DNA of 31,183 nt, taken from positions 1-31,183 of IMG/VR virus record IMGVR_UViG_3300025769_000515; one strand, given 5' to 3'. Source of the stretch: a virus. Position 1 is the stretch's first letter; every line of letters begins with the position of its first letter. Under the pieces are notes generated by a model. That model searched no databases, had not been told where the DNA came from, and saw only the letters and a list, made by a program, of their open reading frames with translations. Positions 21,713 through 28,570 of this stretch are shown one piece after another. Both the position numbers and the translations under genes were made by a program.

Positions 21713-22173
21713 GACTTAGTATAAATATCAGGCACGTCTACCGTCCAAGTTTCTTGCCAACCATCTAAAGTGTTTTCTTTTGCAAAAGACAAAATATTTG
21801 CTGCTGTTGCACTCGTTATAGTTACATCTGAACCATTTATGTTTTTTACTAATTTGTTTTGTGCTTCTTTTAAAATACTTCGTGTTTCGTTCCAATTATC
21901 ATGTCTGTTATCATTTAGCCAAAACTTATCGTTAATAATTTCCTTGTTAATATCACGTATATCAACAACCGTTACTTCAACATTATATCTAACTACTGCT
22001 GTGGTGTCTAAAGTTATAAAAGGACTATCTAAAACGTTAAGATGAACCAAAGGATATAAATTCTTTTTATTAATATCTATATCATCATCGCCTGAAGTTG
22101 TTACAGTATTAACCCTAGCATCTTCTTCAAACGTGTCTTTTATAGTTGTTATTAACTTGTAGTATGTATTCAT
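21706..22173 (-). CDS. Probable tail terminator/completion protein, 155 aa
   Basis: An alpha/beta protein: N-terminal helix (YKLITTIKDTFEED), a strand with LYPLVHLNVLD, then VRYNVEVTVVDIRD and a helix (ETRSILKEAQNKLVKNI). This order is typical of gpU-like tail terminators that cap the tube. It lies directly before the gp10-like gene (7-nt overlap), the usual partner. No catalytic residues. Assignment is by fold pattern and position. Confidence 0.55.
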   Translation of the reverse strand: MNTYYKLITTIKDTFEEDARVNTVTTSGDDDIDINKKNLYPLVHLNVLDSPFITLDTTAVVRYNVEVTVVDIRDINKEIINDKFWLNDNRHDNWNETRSILKEAQNKLVKNINGSDVTITSATAANILSFAKENTLDGWQETWTVDVPDIYTKSC

Positions 22174-22176
22174 TAT

Positions 22177-22404
22177 TTATACTGTTAAATAATCATCGTC
22201 GTTTATAATAACACCAGCTTTGGCTAAATCTTCTTTCCACTTATCATACTTGTCTTGTTTGTACTCTTTAACTGTTTGATGTATAGTTTCCATTACTTGA
22301 TTAGGCTCTATAACACCATAAGCAGAAGCATCTGTTTCTAAATCTACTTTCTTAGCTATAAAGTAAGTTCTTTCTAAAGGATATTCTATTTTCTTGTTTG
22401 CCAT
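22177..22404 (-). CDS. Hypothetical small protein, 75 aa
   Basis: Charged protein with an amphipathic helix in the second half (VMETIHQTVKEYKQDKYDKW). No motif recognised. It sits between the BspA-like adhesin and the tail terminator gene (3-nt gap), in the tail operon. Function unknown. Confidence 0.5.
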   Translation of the reverse strand: MANKKIEYPLERTYFIAKKVDLETDASAYGVIEPNQVMETIHQTVKEYKQDKYDKWKEDLAKAGVIINDDDYLTV

Positions 22405-22417
22405 AATTATTTATTTA

Positions 22418-24391
22418 TTAAGCAGCACCACCATCTGTGATAGCACCCCATTTTGATATTAAACTTGTTCTTGCTGCTTCAGCTGCTCCACCACTCGTAT
22501 ATGTAGAACCACCAAAATCAACCGTTCCACTGTAACTCATTACTCCTTGTGCGTCCCAAGCGATTAAAAGAGCGTCATAATTTGCAGTAGATAAGCCAGT
22601 TGCAGTTTGCATAAATCCAACAAAAAGTGTTACCTGAGTAACTTGCCAACTGCTAATATCTTGGTCAAATGAATCTGCATTGTAAAAAACATTTCTCATA
22701 TCTATAATAGAAGAAGTGTCCCATGAGTTTAAAGGTTGGTTAAACACATCACAATCTCTAAACATTCCTTGAATTATCGTTACATTTGAAATATTCCATG
22801 AGTTTAAAGGCTGATTAAAAGCATTATTATTAAAAAAGAAAGAATCCAAAGACTCAACATTTGACATATCCCAATCACTTATATCTGTATTAAATCCTAA
22901 TGCAGATGTAAACATTTTGTCCATGTCAGTTAGAACGTTTAAATTTGGTTTATCCGTAGCTGTTAAAGTTGTAATAAACTCACATCCTCGAAAACTAGAA
23001 TCAAAACTTGTCCAAATATTAGCACCCCAGTTTTTAATATCAATTAATTTGTTTTTATCACCGCCATTATTAAAATTAATATGAGTACCACCAGTTACCT
23101 TAACTTCATAAGTACTAGCAATTGAATAAGTATGCGTTTGCGTTCCGCTTTGTGCTAAGTCTGTGTTTCCATCACCCCAATCAACATCGTAAGTACCAGT
23201 AATCATCGGTAATGTAAATTGGTCGTTATTAGACGTACCGACATTGTCCGTTTTAACAGAAATTATAAATTCTGGTGCATACAATGTACAACCACTATCT
23301 AATCCACCATCTATAATAGCTCCCCATTTTGTAACTAAAGATGCTCTAGCTATCTGTGCAGCTTCACTACAATATTTGAATGTTCCAAAAGTAGCTGTGC
23401 CAGAATAAGACATAGCACCTTGTGCGTCCCACCCTATCAATAAAGCATCATAGTTAGCTGTTGACATTCCATCACAGTTAGAAAACACTCTAAGTATTTG
23501 CGTAGCTTGGTTTATATCCCACCCACTTATATCTTGGTCAAAGGTGTCGTTATCTCTAAACATATCAGCCATTAAATTAAATGCTGTTGTTGTCCAACCA
23601 CCAATATTAGTTGTGTTAAAAGCTAATGCGCCTCTAAACATACTTGTTGTGTTACTTACACTTGAAACGTTCCAAGCACTTAAATCTTGATTAAATGCTA
23701 AACAATCTCTAAAAAGGTCTGTCATATTTGTAACGCTTCCAGTACTCCAAGATGAAATGTTACCATTGAAATTAGTGTTTTTATAGAATACACTCGACAT
23801 AAGCAATGCGCTTGATGTATCCCAAGAATTTAAGTCTTGATTGAAATTAGTACAACCGTAAAACATTAAACTAAATATATCAACTATTGAAACATCCCAA
23901 TCGTCCATGTTACTAACAGTTGTTAGATTTGTACACCCTCTAAACATTCCTTGTAAAGTTGGATTCGCACCTGTTAAGCCACTTAAATCTGGCGTATCTG
24001 CTGGAGTTACTGCTGTTAAAGCGGTACAACCTTCAAAGGCATCTAGCATGGTCGTCCATTGACTTGTTCCCCAATTTGAAATGTTTAATAATTTTAAACA
24101 ATCACCACCATTATTAAAATACATTTGTGTTCCACCAGTTACTTTAATTTCATAAGTACCAGCAGACGAATATGTATGAGTTTGCGCACCGCTTTGTGCT
24201 AAATCAGTATTACCATCCCCCCAATCAACGTCATAAGTACCAGCTACCATAGGTAGCGTAAATTGGTCATTATTAGACGTACCAGCATTGTCCGTTTTAA
24301 CAGAAATTATAAATTCTGGTGCACCACCACCACCACCTTTAGGTTTCCAACCTTGCGAACTAATACCTATGCCAAAACCAATACCTCCCAT
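22418..24391 (-). CDS. Duplicated BspA/DUF285-type repeat protein with PKD-like modules, 657 aa
   Basis: The protein is two homologous halves. Each begins with PEFIISVKTDN and QFTLPM, followed by a PKD-like module (YDVDWGDGNTDLAQSG, THTYS, STYEVKV or GTYEIKV). Then come BspA-type leucine-poor repeats (pattern MF..C..FNQDL..WD.S.V), and a shared end (LSTANYDALLI, WDAQG, MSYSGT, KWGAI). BspA/DUF285 repeats occur in adhesins of Bacteroidota and Firmicutes. There is no signal peptide, so it is a virion or tail component rather than an exported host protein, probably a side fibre or adhesin. Half A runs to about residue 373 and half B from 374. Confidence 0.75.
   Translation of the reverse strand: MGGIGFGIGISSQGWKPKGGGGGAPEFIISVKTDNAGTSNNDQFTLPMVAGTYDVDWGDGNTDLAQSGAQTHTYSSAGTYEIKVTGGTQMYFNNGGDCLKLLNISNWGTSQWTTMLDAFEGCTALTAVTPADTPDLSGLTGANPTLQGMFRGCTNLTTVSNMDDWDVSIVDIFSLMFYGCTNFNQDLNSWDTSSALLMSSVFYKNTNFNGNISSWSTGSVTNMTDLFRDCLAFNQDLSAWNVSSVSNTTSMFRGALAFNTTNIGGWTTTAFNLMADMFRDNDTFDQDISGWDINQATQILRVFSNCDGMSTANYDALLIGWDAQGAMSYSGTATFGTFKYCSEAAQIARASLVTKWGAIIDGGLDSGCTLYAPEFIISVKTDNVGTSNNDQFTLPMITGTYDVDWGDGNTDLAQSGTQTHTYSIASTYEVKVTGGTHINFNNGGDKNKLIDIKNWGANIWTSFDSSFRGCEFITTLTATDKPNLNVLTDMDKMFTSALGFNTDISDWDMSNVESLDSFFFNNNAFNQPLNSWNISNVTIIQGMFRDCDVFNQPLNSWDTSSIIDMRNVFYNADSFDQDISSWQVTQVTLFVGFMQTATGLSTANYDALLIAWDAQGVMSYSGTVDFGGSTYTSGGAAEAARTSLISKWGAITDGGAA
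23214..23279. repeat. Direct repeat copy 1 within the BspA-like gene
   Basis: These 66 bp match 24258-24323 with only three differences, at an offset of 1044 bp (348 codons). They encode the start of the second half of the protein and show recent duplication. Confidence 0.85.
24258..24323. repeat. Direct repeat copy 2 within the BspA-like gene
   Basis: Partner of 23214-23279. Flanking sequence on the low-coordinate side is also similar between the copies, although more diverged, so the duplicated unit is longer than the 66-bp core. Confidence 0.85.
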
Positions 24392-24392
24392 A

Positions 24393-24635
24393 TTATTGTA
24401 GTGCTATTATATCAGTTGCAGTTGTTCCAGCAGTATTTACTTGTTTTACTACACAAGGGAAAAAACCAACTGGTACTGCTTTGAAAATTATCGCAGAAGT
24501 ATCGCCTTGTAGTATTACCTCTAAATCACCTGATACACCAACGTATAATGCCTCGTTATCAAGTGTTTCATTTCCAGCTAACGCTAATGTTCTGCCAGTA
24601 ACTGCGAAGTCTGGTCTATTTGCAAATTGTCCCAT
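24393..24635 (-). CDS. Small conserved virion-type protein, 80 aa
   Basis: The protein starts MGQFANRPDFAVTGRTLALA and ends in TAGTTATDIIALQ, with beta sequence between (ALYVGVSGDLEVILQGDT). This matches a class of small phage proteins that I associate with fibre or tail attachment, with no established function. It lies immediately upstream of the BspA-like adhesin gene (1-nt gap), so the two may act together. Confidence 0.55.
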   Translation of the reverse strand: MGQFANRPDFAVTGRTLALAGNETLDNEALYVGVSGDLEVILQGDTSAIIFKAVPVGFFPCVVKQVNTAGTTATDIIALQ

Positions 24636-24658
24636 TATTTAATTTGTTTTATTTATTA

Positions 24659-24790
24659 TTATTGTTCTATTTCTATGTCTGGGTTATACATATTTATATG
24701 TTGCGTAACCCCGTTTTGTTTTTCTTTATAACTATAAACCAACTCTATATATTCAGATTGATTATATGTATCGTCGCTTATGTATATCAT
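24659..24790 (-). CDS. Small acidic protein, 43 aa
   Basis: ORF from ATG 24790 to TAA at 24659-24661. Its start codon overlaps the stop of the frameshifted chaperone extension (ATGA), which supports both reading frames. It is short, acidic and rich in tyrosine. Function unknown. Confidence 0.5.
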   Translation of the reverse strand: MIYISDDTYNQSEYIELVYSYKEKQNGVTQHINMYNPDIEIEQ

Positions 24791-25044
24791 TTCTTTTTCT
24801 TTATTAATTCACTTTCTAATCTATTTTTATCCGCTTCAAAACTTAGAAACATTAACGCCTCATGTAATCTTAACTTACCGACATCATTGAATTTAAAGAT
24901 ATCCCCTTTCGCAAGTCCGTAATAGTTTTGATACCAACCCCATTTTGCTCCAAAGTTTGTAATATCTTCTTGTCCTTTACCGCTTCCTGACCTATGTAAT
25001 TCAGGGTATAATTCAACAAGTCGTTTTGCAAAGTCAAAAAAAAA
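24787..25044 (-). CDS. -1 frame extension of the tail assembly chaperone
   Basis: This frame has no start codon near its beginning and opens right after an in-frame TGA at 25047-25045. It is entered by a -1 slip on the T9 run at 25044-25036. Conserved-looking protein sequence follows: FGAKWGWYQNYYGLAKGDI, then FKFNDVGKLRLHEALMFLSF, ending KKKK. The ORF ends in TGA overlapping the next start (ATGA). A slip after D157-F158-F159 would yield a 242-aa fusion with 83 new residues. Tail assembly chaperones of many siphoviruses are made in this way (lambda gpG/gpGT). Confidence 0.65.
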   Translation of the reverse strand, partial: FFFDFAKRLVELYPELHRSGSGKGQEDITNFGAKWGWYQNYYGLAKGDIFKFNDVGKLRLHEALMFLSFEADKNRLESELIKKKK

Positions 25045-25514
25045 TCAATAGCTCCTAACATTATATCTAAAGGAACGTCTAAACTATTGCCTTCGCCTTT
25101 ATAATCTTCAATTAAATACTTATCACGCTTCTTTACAGTTATTGGTCTATACATAACAGCAGCAGCTTTATCAAACGTTTTAACGTCTTTTAATAGCGTA
25201 TCAATATCTGCTTGTTCGTCTAATGTAATATCATCTAACTTAGGTATAAAACCATATTCCACACCGTTCATTTTAAAACGCTCTACAAACTTAGGTTTTT
25301 GTTCTAATGCTTTTTCAATCGTTTCTAGTGCATCGTTAAAGTCGCTCTTTTTCATCTTACCAACTAAAGATTCATCAATGTTACAGAATATACTAATAGT
25401 CTTTCTGTTGATATAATCTACATCTTCATTGTCTTTAGTTGCTTCTATAAACTCTTTATACTGTGATAATTTAATATCGTTTAGAGTTGTGGGTATTCGC
25501 AAACTTAATTTCAT
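24870..25514 (-). CDS. Probable tail assembly chaperone (zero frame), 214 aa
   Basis: The N-terminal part (LRIPTTLNDIKLSQYKEFIE, KTISIFCNIDESLVGKM, GFIPKLDDITLDEQADIDTL, then AAAVMYRPI) is a helical pattern typical of chaperone-like proteins in flavobacterial phages, with the core ending at about residue 160. After the slippery T9 the zero frame continues for 55 residues of less conserved character (QNDLLNYTLNYIGQ). The translation start ATG 25514 overlaps the stop of the small ORF upstream. The protein would bind the tape measure and prevent premature tube assembly. Confidence 0.65.
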   Translation of the reverse strand: MKLSLRIPTTLNDIKLSQYKEFIEATKDNEDVDYINRKTISIFCNIDESLVGKMKKSDFNDALETIEKALEQKPKFVERFKMNGVEYGFIPKLDDITLDEQADIDTLLKDVKTFDKAAAVMYRPITVKKRDKYLIEDYKGEGNSLDVPLDIMLGAIDFFLTLQNDLLNYTLNYIGQEAVKDKKILQTLEQNGVGIKTITDLRKGISLNSMMSVS

Positions 25515-25639
25515 AATATACCTAGTTTTTCTAATTCTCTTTTTTCTAAGTGTTTTCTTATCTTATTACTCATTATGTGTGAATAATCGTTTAATAAATA
25601 AACTCTTTTAATTTTTCCTAAATTACTTTTACACTTCAT
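25511..25639 (-). CDS. Small basic protein, 42 aa
   Basis: ORF from ATG 25639 to TGA overlapping the chaperone start (ATGA). It is strongly basic and helical (SNKIRKHLEKRELEKLGIL). It starts 3 nt after a TTGTTATTATA motif and is the first gene of the tail operon behind the terminase genes. No family recognised. Confidence 0.55.
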   Translation of the reverse strand: MKCKSNLGKIKRVYLLNDYSHIMSNKIRKHLEKRELEKLGIL

Positions 25640-25641
25640 AC

Positions 25642-25652
25642 TATAATAACAA
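25642..25652 (-). promoter_or_regulatory. Recurrent motif TTGTTATTATA (tail operon)
   Basis: The minus strand reads TTGTTATTATAGTATG, ending in the start codon of the 42-aa gene. TAAACA lies 7 nt upstream of the TTG. It is identical over 11 nt to the motifs at 11112 and 27208. Confidence 0.5.
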
Positions 25653-25681
25653 TTTTATTTGTTTATTGTTTTGTTGTTAAT

Positions 25682-26917
25682 CTATCTAATGTCATATTTA
25701 TTTCTATTAGGATTAGATAAATGATAAAACACATTATAACGAATGGCATCAATAGCATGGTTAAAATCATCCACATATAGCTTACTGCCTTTGTCTGCAT
25801 ACACATAGTTATTTAGTTCTTTAGCAATGTTAATACTGTTAGGCTCTACTATTATTTCAAAGTCTTGCATCAATGCAATACCAGCAGATATACTACCCTG
25901 TCCTTTTTCAGTTGCTTTGATATTACAACCTTTAGATTTAAGTTCTGCAATAAGTCTAGGTTCTGCGCTATCAGCTATTATAAGCTGTTTTAACGCATGA
26001 GTAATGTTTATCATTGCTATCTGTGTAGTTGTTAGTTTTGGTTTGTATAAACACTCTCTAACGTATAGCTTCTTACGTTTTTTATCAATAGCAACTTCTA
26101 CTAATGTAGTAGGGTCTATACTGAAACCAAAATCTTGCCCAAATGATGTTTGTAATTTGTTTGGATTAAACTCACCATAAGACCAATTATCAAATACAAC
26201 ACCTTCTGCTTTATCTAACCAACCACCTAACACAACGTGCTTGTATTTAGATGGGTTATGTTTTTTGATATACTCAAATGTATTAACACTCTCTTCTGGT
26301 GTAAACTCTAAACAATCCATATAAGTCGTATGTATATAACACACGCCATTTTTTACACCATTCCACCCATCCTTAACTCCTGCGTTTTGAAAGTACCTCT
26401 TATGTATGAAATGTTCTTTAGATGTTGGATTTAATATGATTATTTTTATATTCTTTTTGCCAGAAGATTTTTTATTACCTCTAATAGATAGACTTATTTT
26501 ATCATATATATCTTCATCAACAAGCTCCTCGCCTTCGTCTAATATCCACATAGAGAAATCTTTTAGTCCTTTTAAGTTTGCTGTTTGTATTTTACTACCA
26601 GCTTTTAGCCCCTTAAAAACTATCTTACCTTTACCTTGTGATGGAACTATTCTATCTTGATGCATAGTGAAGAAGCCACCAAGATTCATCATATCAACTT
26701 TTTCTTCAACCTCAGCATAGATACTATCCTTTAAAGACATATTTGTATAACGAGAATATAAAACTCTATGTTCGTGTTCTGTTGATGCGTTTACAGAAGC
26801 TAGTGATACGGCAAATGATTTTTGAGAGTTACGTCCACCAGTAACTATAAAGGTATGTACTTCTGGAGGTAATGTAAACAATGGTTCAAACTTTTCACTT
26901 ATATTTAAGCTATTCAC
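25682..26917 (-). CDS. terL: Terminase large subunit, 411 aa
   Basis: Full set of terminase motifs: Walker A variant GGRNSQKS (27-34), with the conserved arginine and lysine; Walker B WILDEGE (D127, E128); a coupling region LNPTSKEHF (161-169); and the nuclease triad in GQDFGFSIDP (D261), IADSAEP (D315) and VDDFNHAIDAIRY (D382/D389). This is the PBSX/phage_terminase_3 type. The enzyme translocates DNA into the prohead and cuts it. The upstream small gene overlaps by 8 nt. The portal gene is about 15 kb away in transcription order, which is unusual. Confidence 0.9.
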   Translation of the reverse strand: MNSLNISEKFEPLFTLPPEVHTFIVTGGRNSQKSFAVSLASVNASTEHEHRVLYSRYTNMSLKDSIYAEVEEKVDMMNLGGFFTMHQDRIVPSQGKGKIVFKGLKAGSKIQTANLKGLKDFSMWILDEGEELVDEDIYDKISLSIRGNKKSSGKKNIKIIILNPTSKEHFIHKRYFQNAGVKDGWNGVKNGVCYIHTTYMDCLEFTPEESVNTFEYIKKHNPSKYKHVVLGGWLDKAEGVVFDNWSYGEFNPNKLQTSFGQDFGFSIDPTTLVEVAIDKKRKKLYVRECLYKPKLTTTQIAMINITHALKQLIIADSAEPRLIAELKSKGCNIKATEKGQGSISAGIALMQDFEIIVEPNSINIAKELNNYVYADKGSKLYVDDFNHAIDAIRYNVFYHLSNPNRNKYDIR

Positions 26918-27182
26918 TCTTAGTAAATTTTATTACTGGAACGATTGGGTTTTCTTCACTATTTTTAAGTTCGGTTTGCTTTAGTTGAGGTATAACGTAT
27001 TTAGAGAGGTCTAAGAATAACCTTATTCTATCTTTAGAATCCAACTCAGCAAAGTCTTCTTTTAATTGTTCTAAGTTATCCTCTAATAGTTTAGTATATG
27101 CTTCACGCACTTTAGAAGTTGCTTTATTGTAACTCCCTTTTGGTCTACCTGTTGCTTTATTGTGTCCTTTCTCAAAAGGCAT
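26910..27182 (-). CDS. Terminase small subunit-like protein, 90 aa
   Basis: It starts MPFEKGHNKATGRPKGSYNK, a lysine/arginine-rich motif (GRPKGSxNK) that resembles an AT-hook, as in many small terminases and DUF5681 proteins, followed by SKVREAYTKLLEDNLEQLKE and a helical central region. It is directly upstream of the large subunit with an 8-nt overlap, as expected for DNA recognition. A TTGTTATTATA motif lies in the leader. Confidence 0.7.
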   Translation of the reverse strand: MPFEKGHNKATGRPKGSYNKATSKVREAYTKLLEDNLEQLKEDFAELDSKDRIRLFLDLSKYVIPQLKQTELKNSEENPIVPVIKFTKSE

Positions 27183-27207
27183 AATATATTATTTTATATT
27201 TGTTTAA

Positions 27208-27218
27208 TATAATAACAA
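27208..27218 (-). promoter_or_regulatory. Recurrent motif TTGTTATTATA (terminase operon)
   Basis: The minus strand has TTGTTATTATA 25 nt upstream of the small terminase start. AAAACAAAAACA lies 8 nt before it, as at the portal operon. It is the best match to the shared longer pattern. Confidence 0.5.
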
Positions 27219-27236
27219 CAAATTAATGTTTTTGTT

Positions 27237-27470
27237 TTAGTTACACTTAATTACATAGTATGTATTACTTCCTGTTTCAAATCTACCCTCATCAGTACAA
27301 TCAACGCTTTCGTTATTTAATACAATAGTTCTAGTGCCTGTTTTAAACACTCCATTCTCATAATAAGAATATTGTTCTGTTTCATAATTAGTCTTGTTAC
27401 AATCACATACTTCATCCTTACTACATGATGTAATTAATAATAATCCTGTTAATAATAATAATTTTTTCAT
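27237..27470 (-). CDS. Surface-exposed lipoprotein with LES signal, 77 aa
   Basis: The N-terminus is a lipoprotein signal peptide (MKKLLLLTGLLLITSC) with lipobox ITSC, so Cys16 would be acylated. It is followed by S-K-D-E, which matches the lipoprotein export signal of Bacteroidota (C-X-K-(D/E)-(D/E)) that sends lipoproteins to the outer face of the outer membrane. The mature part is small, with three further cysteines near the start and end and beta-like sequence. Because a virion part has no use for such a signal, it is likely a host-altering protein, for example for superinfection exclusion. That role is inference. Confidence 0.75.
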   Translation of the reverse strand: MKKLLLLTGLLLITSCSKDEVCDCNKTNYETEQYSYYENGVFKTGTRTIVLNNESVDCTDEGRFETGSNTYYVIKCN

Positions 27471-27489
27471 TTTTCTAATATTTAAGTTA

Positions 27490-27505
27490 TAACTATATGT
27501 AGTTA
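27490..27505. promoter_or_regulatory. TAACTA-TATG-TAGTTA palindrome
   Basis: A 6-bp inverted repeat with a 4-nt loop in the gap upstream of the lipoprotein gene, overlapping the stop codon of the 45-aa ORF. It could be an operator or an mRNA hairpin that controls the lipoprotein. The AT richness lowers confidence. Confidence 0.3.
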
Positions 27506-27640
27506 ATTTTCTTCTTTTGTTACATCTTTTTCTGTTAAAACTATTGATTCAACTATTTTTAATCTTTCGTTTACTAAAAACAATGCTTGTTCTAGTATGT
27601 TGCATCTTTGTTTTAGTGTTTGTTTGTTTGGTGTTTTCAT
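27503..27640 (-). CDS. Small helical protein, 45 aa
   Basis: ORF from ATG 27640 to TAA at 27503-27505. The sequence looks like one amphipathic helix (LEQALFLVNERLKIVESIVL). It starts just after the upstream gene ends (1-nt gap). Function unknown. Confidence 0.45.
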   Translation of the reverse strand: MKTPNKQTLKQRCNILEQALFLVNERLKIVESIVLTEKDVTKEEN

Positions 27641-27641
27641 A

Positions 27642-28166
27642 TTATTTCTTATAGTTTAAATACACTTGGTCTATCTCTAAAAAGAACTTGTTTACACAGC
27701 ACGACATTACACGTAATTGTCTAGCGAATAGTTGAGCATAAATAGGTATCATTATTCCTTTTTGAATACCTGCGTTTATTCTAACAAACTCATTTGCTTT
27801 TTCGTTATAGTGTTCGTGCCTAAATGTTTTCCATGTATTATACTGTTGTTCTGTAAAACATCTAACTACTGGAAATCTTAATCTATTTCTTTTTTTATTA
27901 TTTATTGAGCCTAAAAATTCATCAATATTATTATATTTTTCAGGATAAATAACACAAACATTTTTTTTATATAATTCAATTTTATTTGCTTTAAATTTCC
28001 TATCATCACATCCACACCCATCAGTAACAGCCTCAACTAATCTCTTAACTCCAGTAACTTTTGCTGCTTTCTCAATAACATCGCCAACACCAACAGAAAC
28101 TTCTTGTTGTGCTTTCTTAAACTCTCTATATTCTTTTTTCCTTTTATCGCCTTTGTATTCTTCCAT
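27642..28166 (-). CDS. Conserved phage protein with cysteine motif, 174 aa
   Basis: The N-terminus is a charged helix, followed by VGVGDVIEKAAKVTGVKRLV, and a cysteine cluster (DGCGCDDRK, residues about 49-57). A second pair is found near the end (VMSCCVNKFFLEIDQVYLNY). In related phages such proteins lie near terminase genes; a metal-binding or DNA-binding structural role is possible. I cannot name the function. It follows the GIY-YIG gene with a 2-nt gap. Confidence 0.5.
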   Translation of the reverse strand: MEEYKGDKRKKEYREFKKAQQEVSVGVGDVIEKAAKVTGVKRLVEAVTDGCGCDDRKFKANKIELYKKNVCVIYPEKYNNIDEFLGSINNKKRNRLRFPVVRCFTEQQYNTWKTFRHEHYNEKANEFVRINAGIQKGIMIPIYAQLFARQLRVMSCCVNKFFLEIDQVYLNYKK

Positions 28167-28168
28167 TT

Positions 28169-28570
28169 TTAAAATCTTATTAAGTTATATTTATTATCTT
28201 TGTTTTTTAAATAACCTCTAACACTTGCGTAATTATAATTCATAGCCTCACACGCTTCTTTTATACTGTCATAATAAACACCTGTTAATGTATGTAACAC
28301 CGTTTTTGAATAAGGATTGTTTTTACCTATTTGATTTCGCACATTACTTACTTCATAATTCAATTTTATTTGCATATTATATTCATATTCTAATGCTTCA
28401 TCTAAATCATTAAACTCTTTTAATATTTCACAATAATCTACATTTCTTTTATTGTAATTTCTATGTTTGATTAATCTTTTAAAAACGTTTGTAGTAACCC
28501 CAATGTATTTTTCATTAACTAAATGATACACATAAAAAGGTGGGTTACAATTTTTTATTCTTCCGCTCAT
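28169..28570 (-). CDS. GIY-YIG endonuclease with NUMOD-type DNA-binding segment, 133 aa
   Basis: The catalytic fold shows YVYHL (13-17) for the GIY strand, KYIGVT (21-26) for YIG, R32 and a glutamate in EYEYNMQ, in expected order although the YIG arm is short. The C-terminal segment VLHTLTGVYYDSIKEACEAM, with NYASVRGYL after it, resembles NUMOD1, which recognises DNA in homing endonucleases. The combination is typical of free-standing phage homing endonucleases. It overlaps the sigma-like gene by 4 nt (ATGA), so if it invaded, it did so without disturbing the operon. Confidence 0.7.
   Translation of the reverse strand: MSGRIKNCNPPFYVYHLVNEKYIGVTTNVFKRLIKHRNYNKRNVDYCEILKEFNDLDEALEYEYNMQIKLNYEVSNVRNQIGKNNPYSKTVLHTLTGVYYDSIKEACEAMNYNYASVRGYLKNKDNKYNLIRF

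Noticed and set aside
24620-24922. Plus-strand ORF of 100 aa, hydrophobic
   Set aside because: Antisense of the 43-aa gene and the frameshift extension; phenylalanine/leucine-rich because the opposite strand is lysine-rich.
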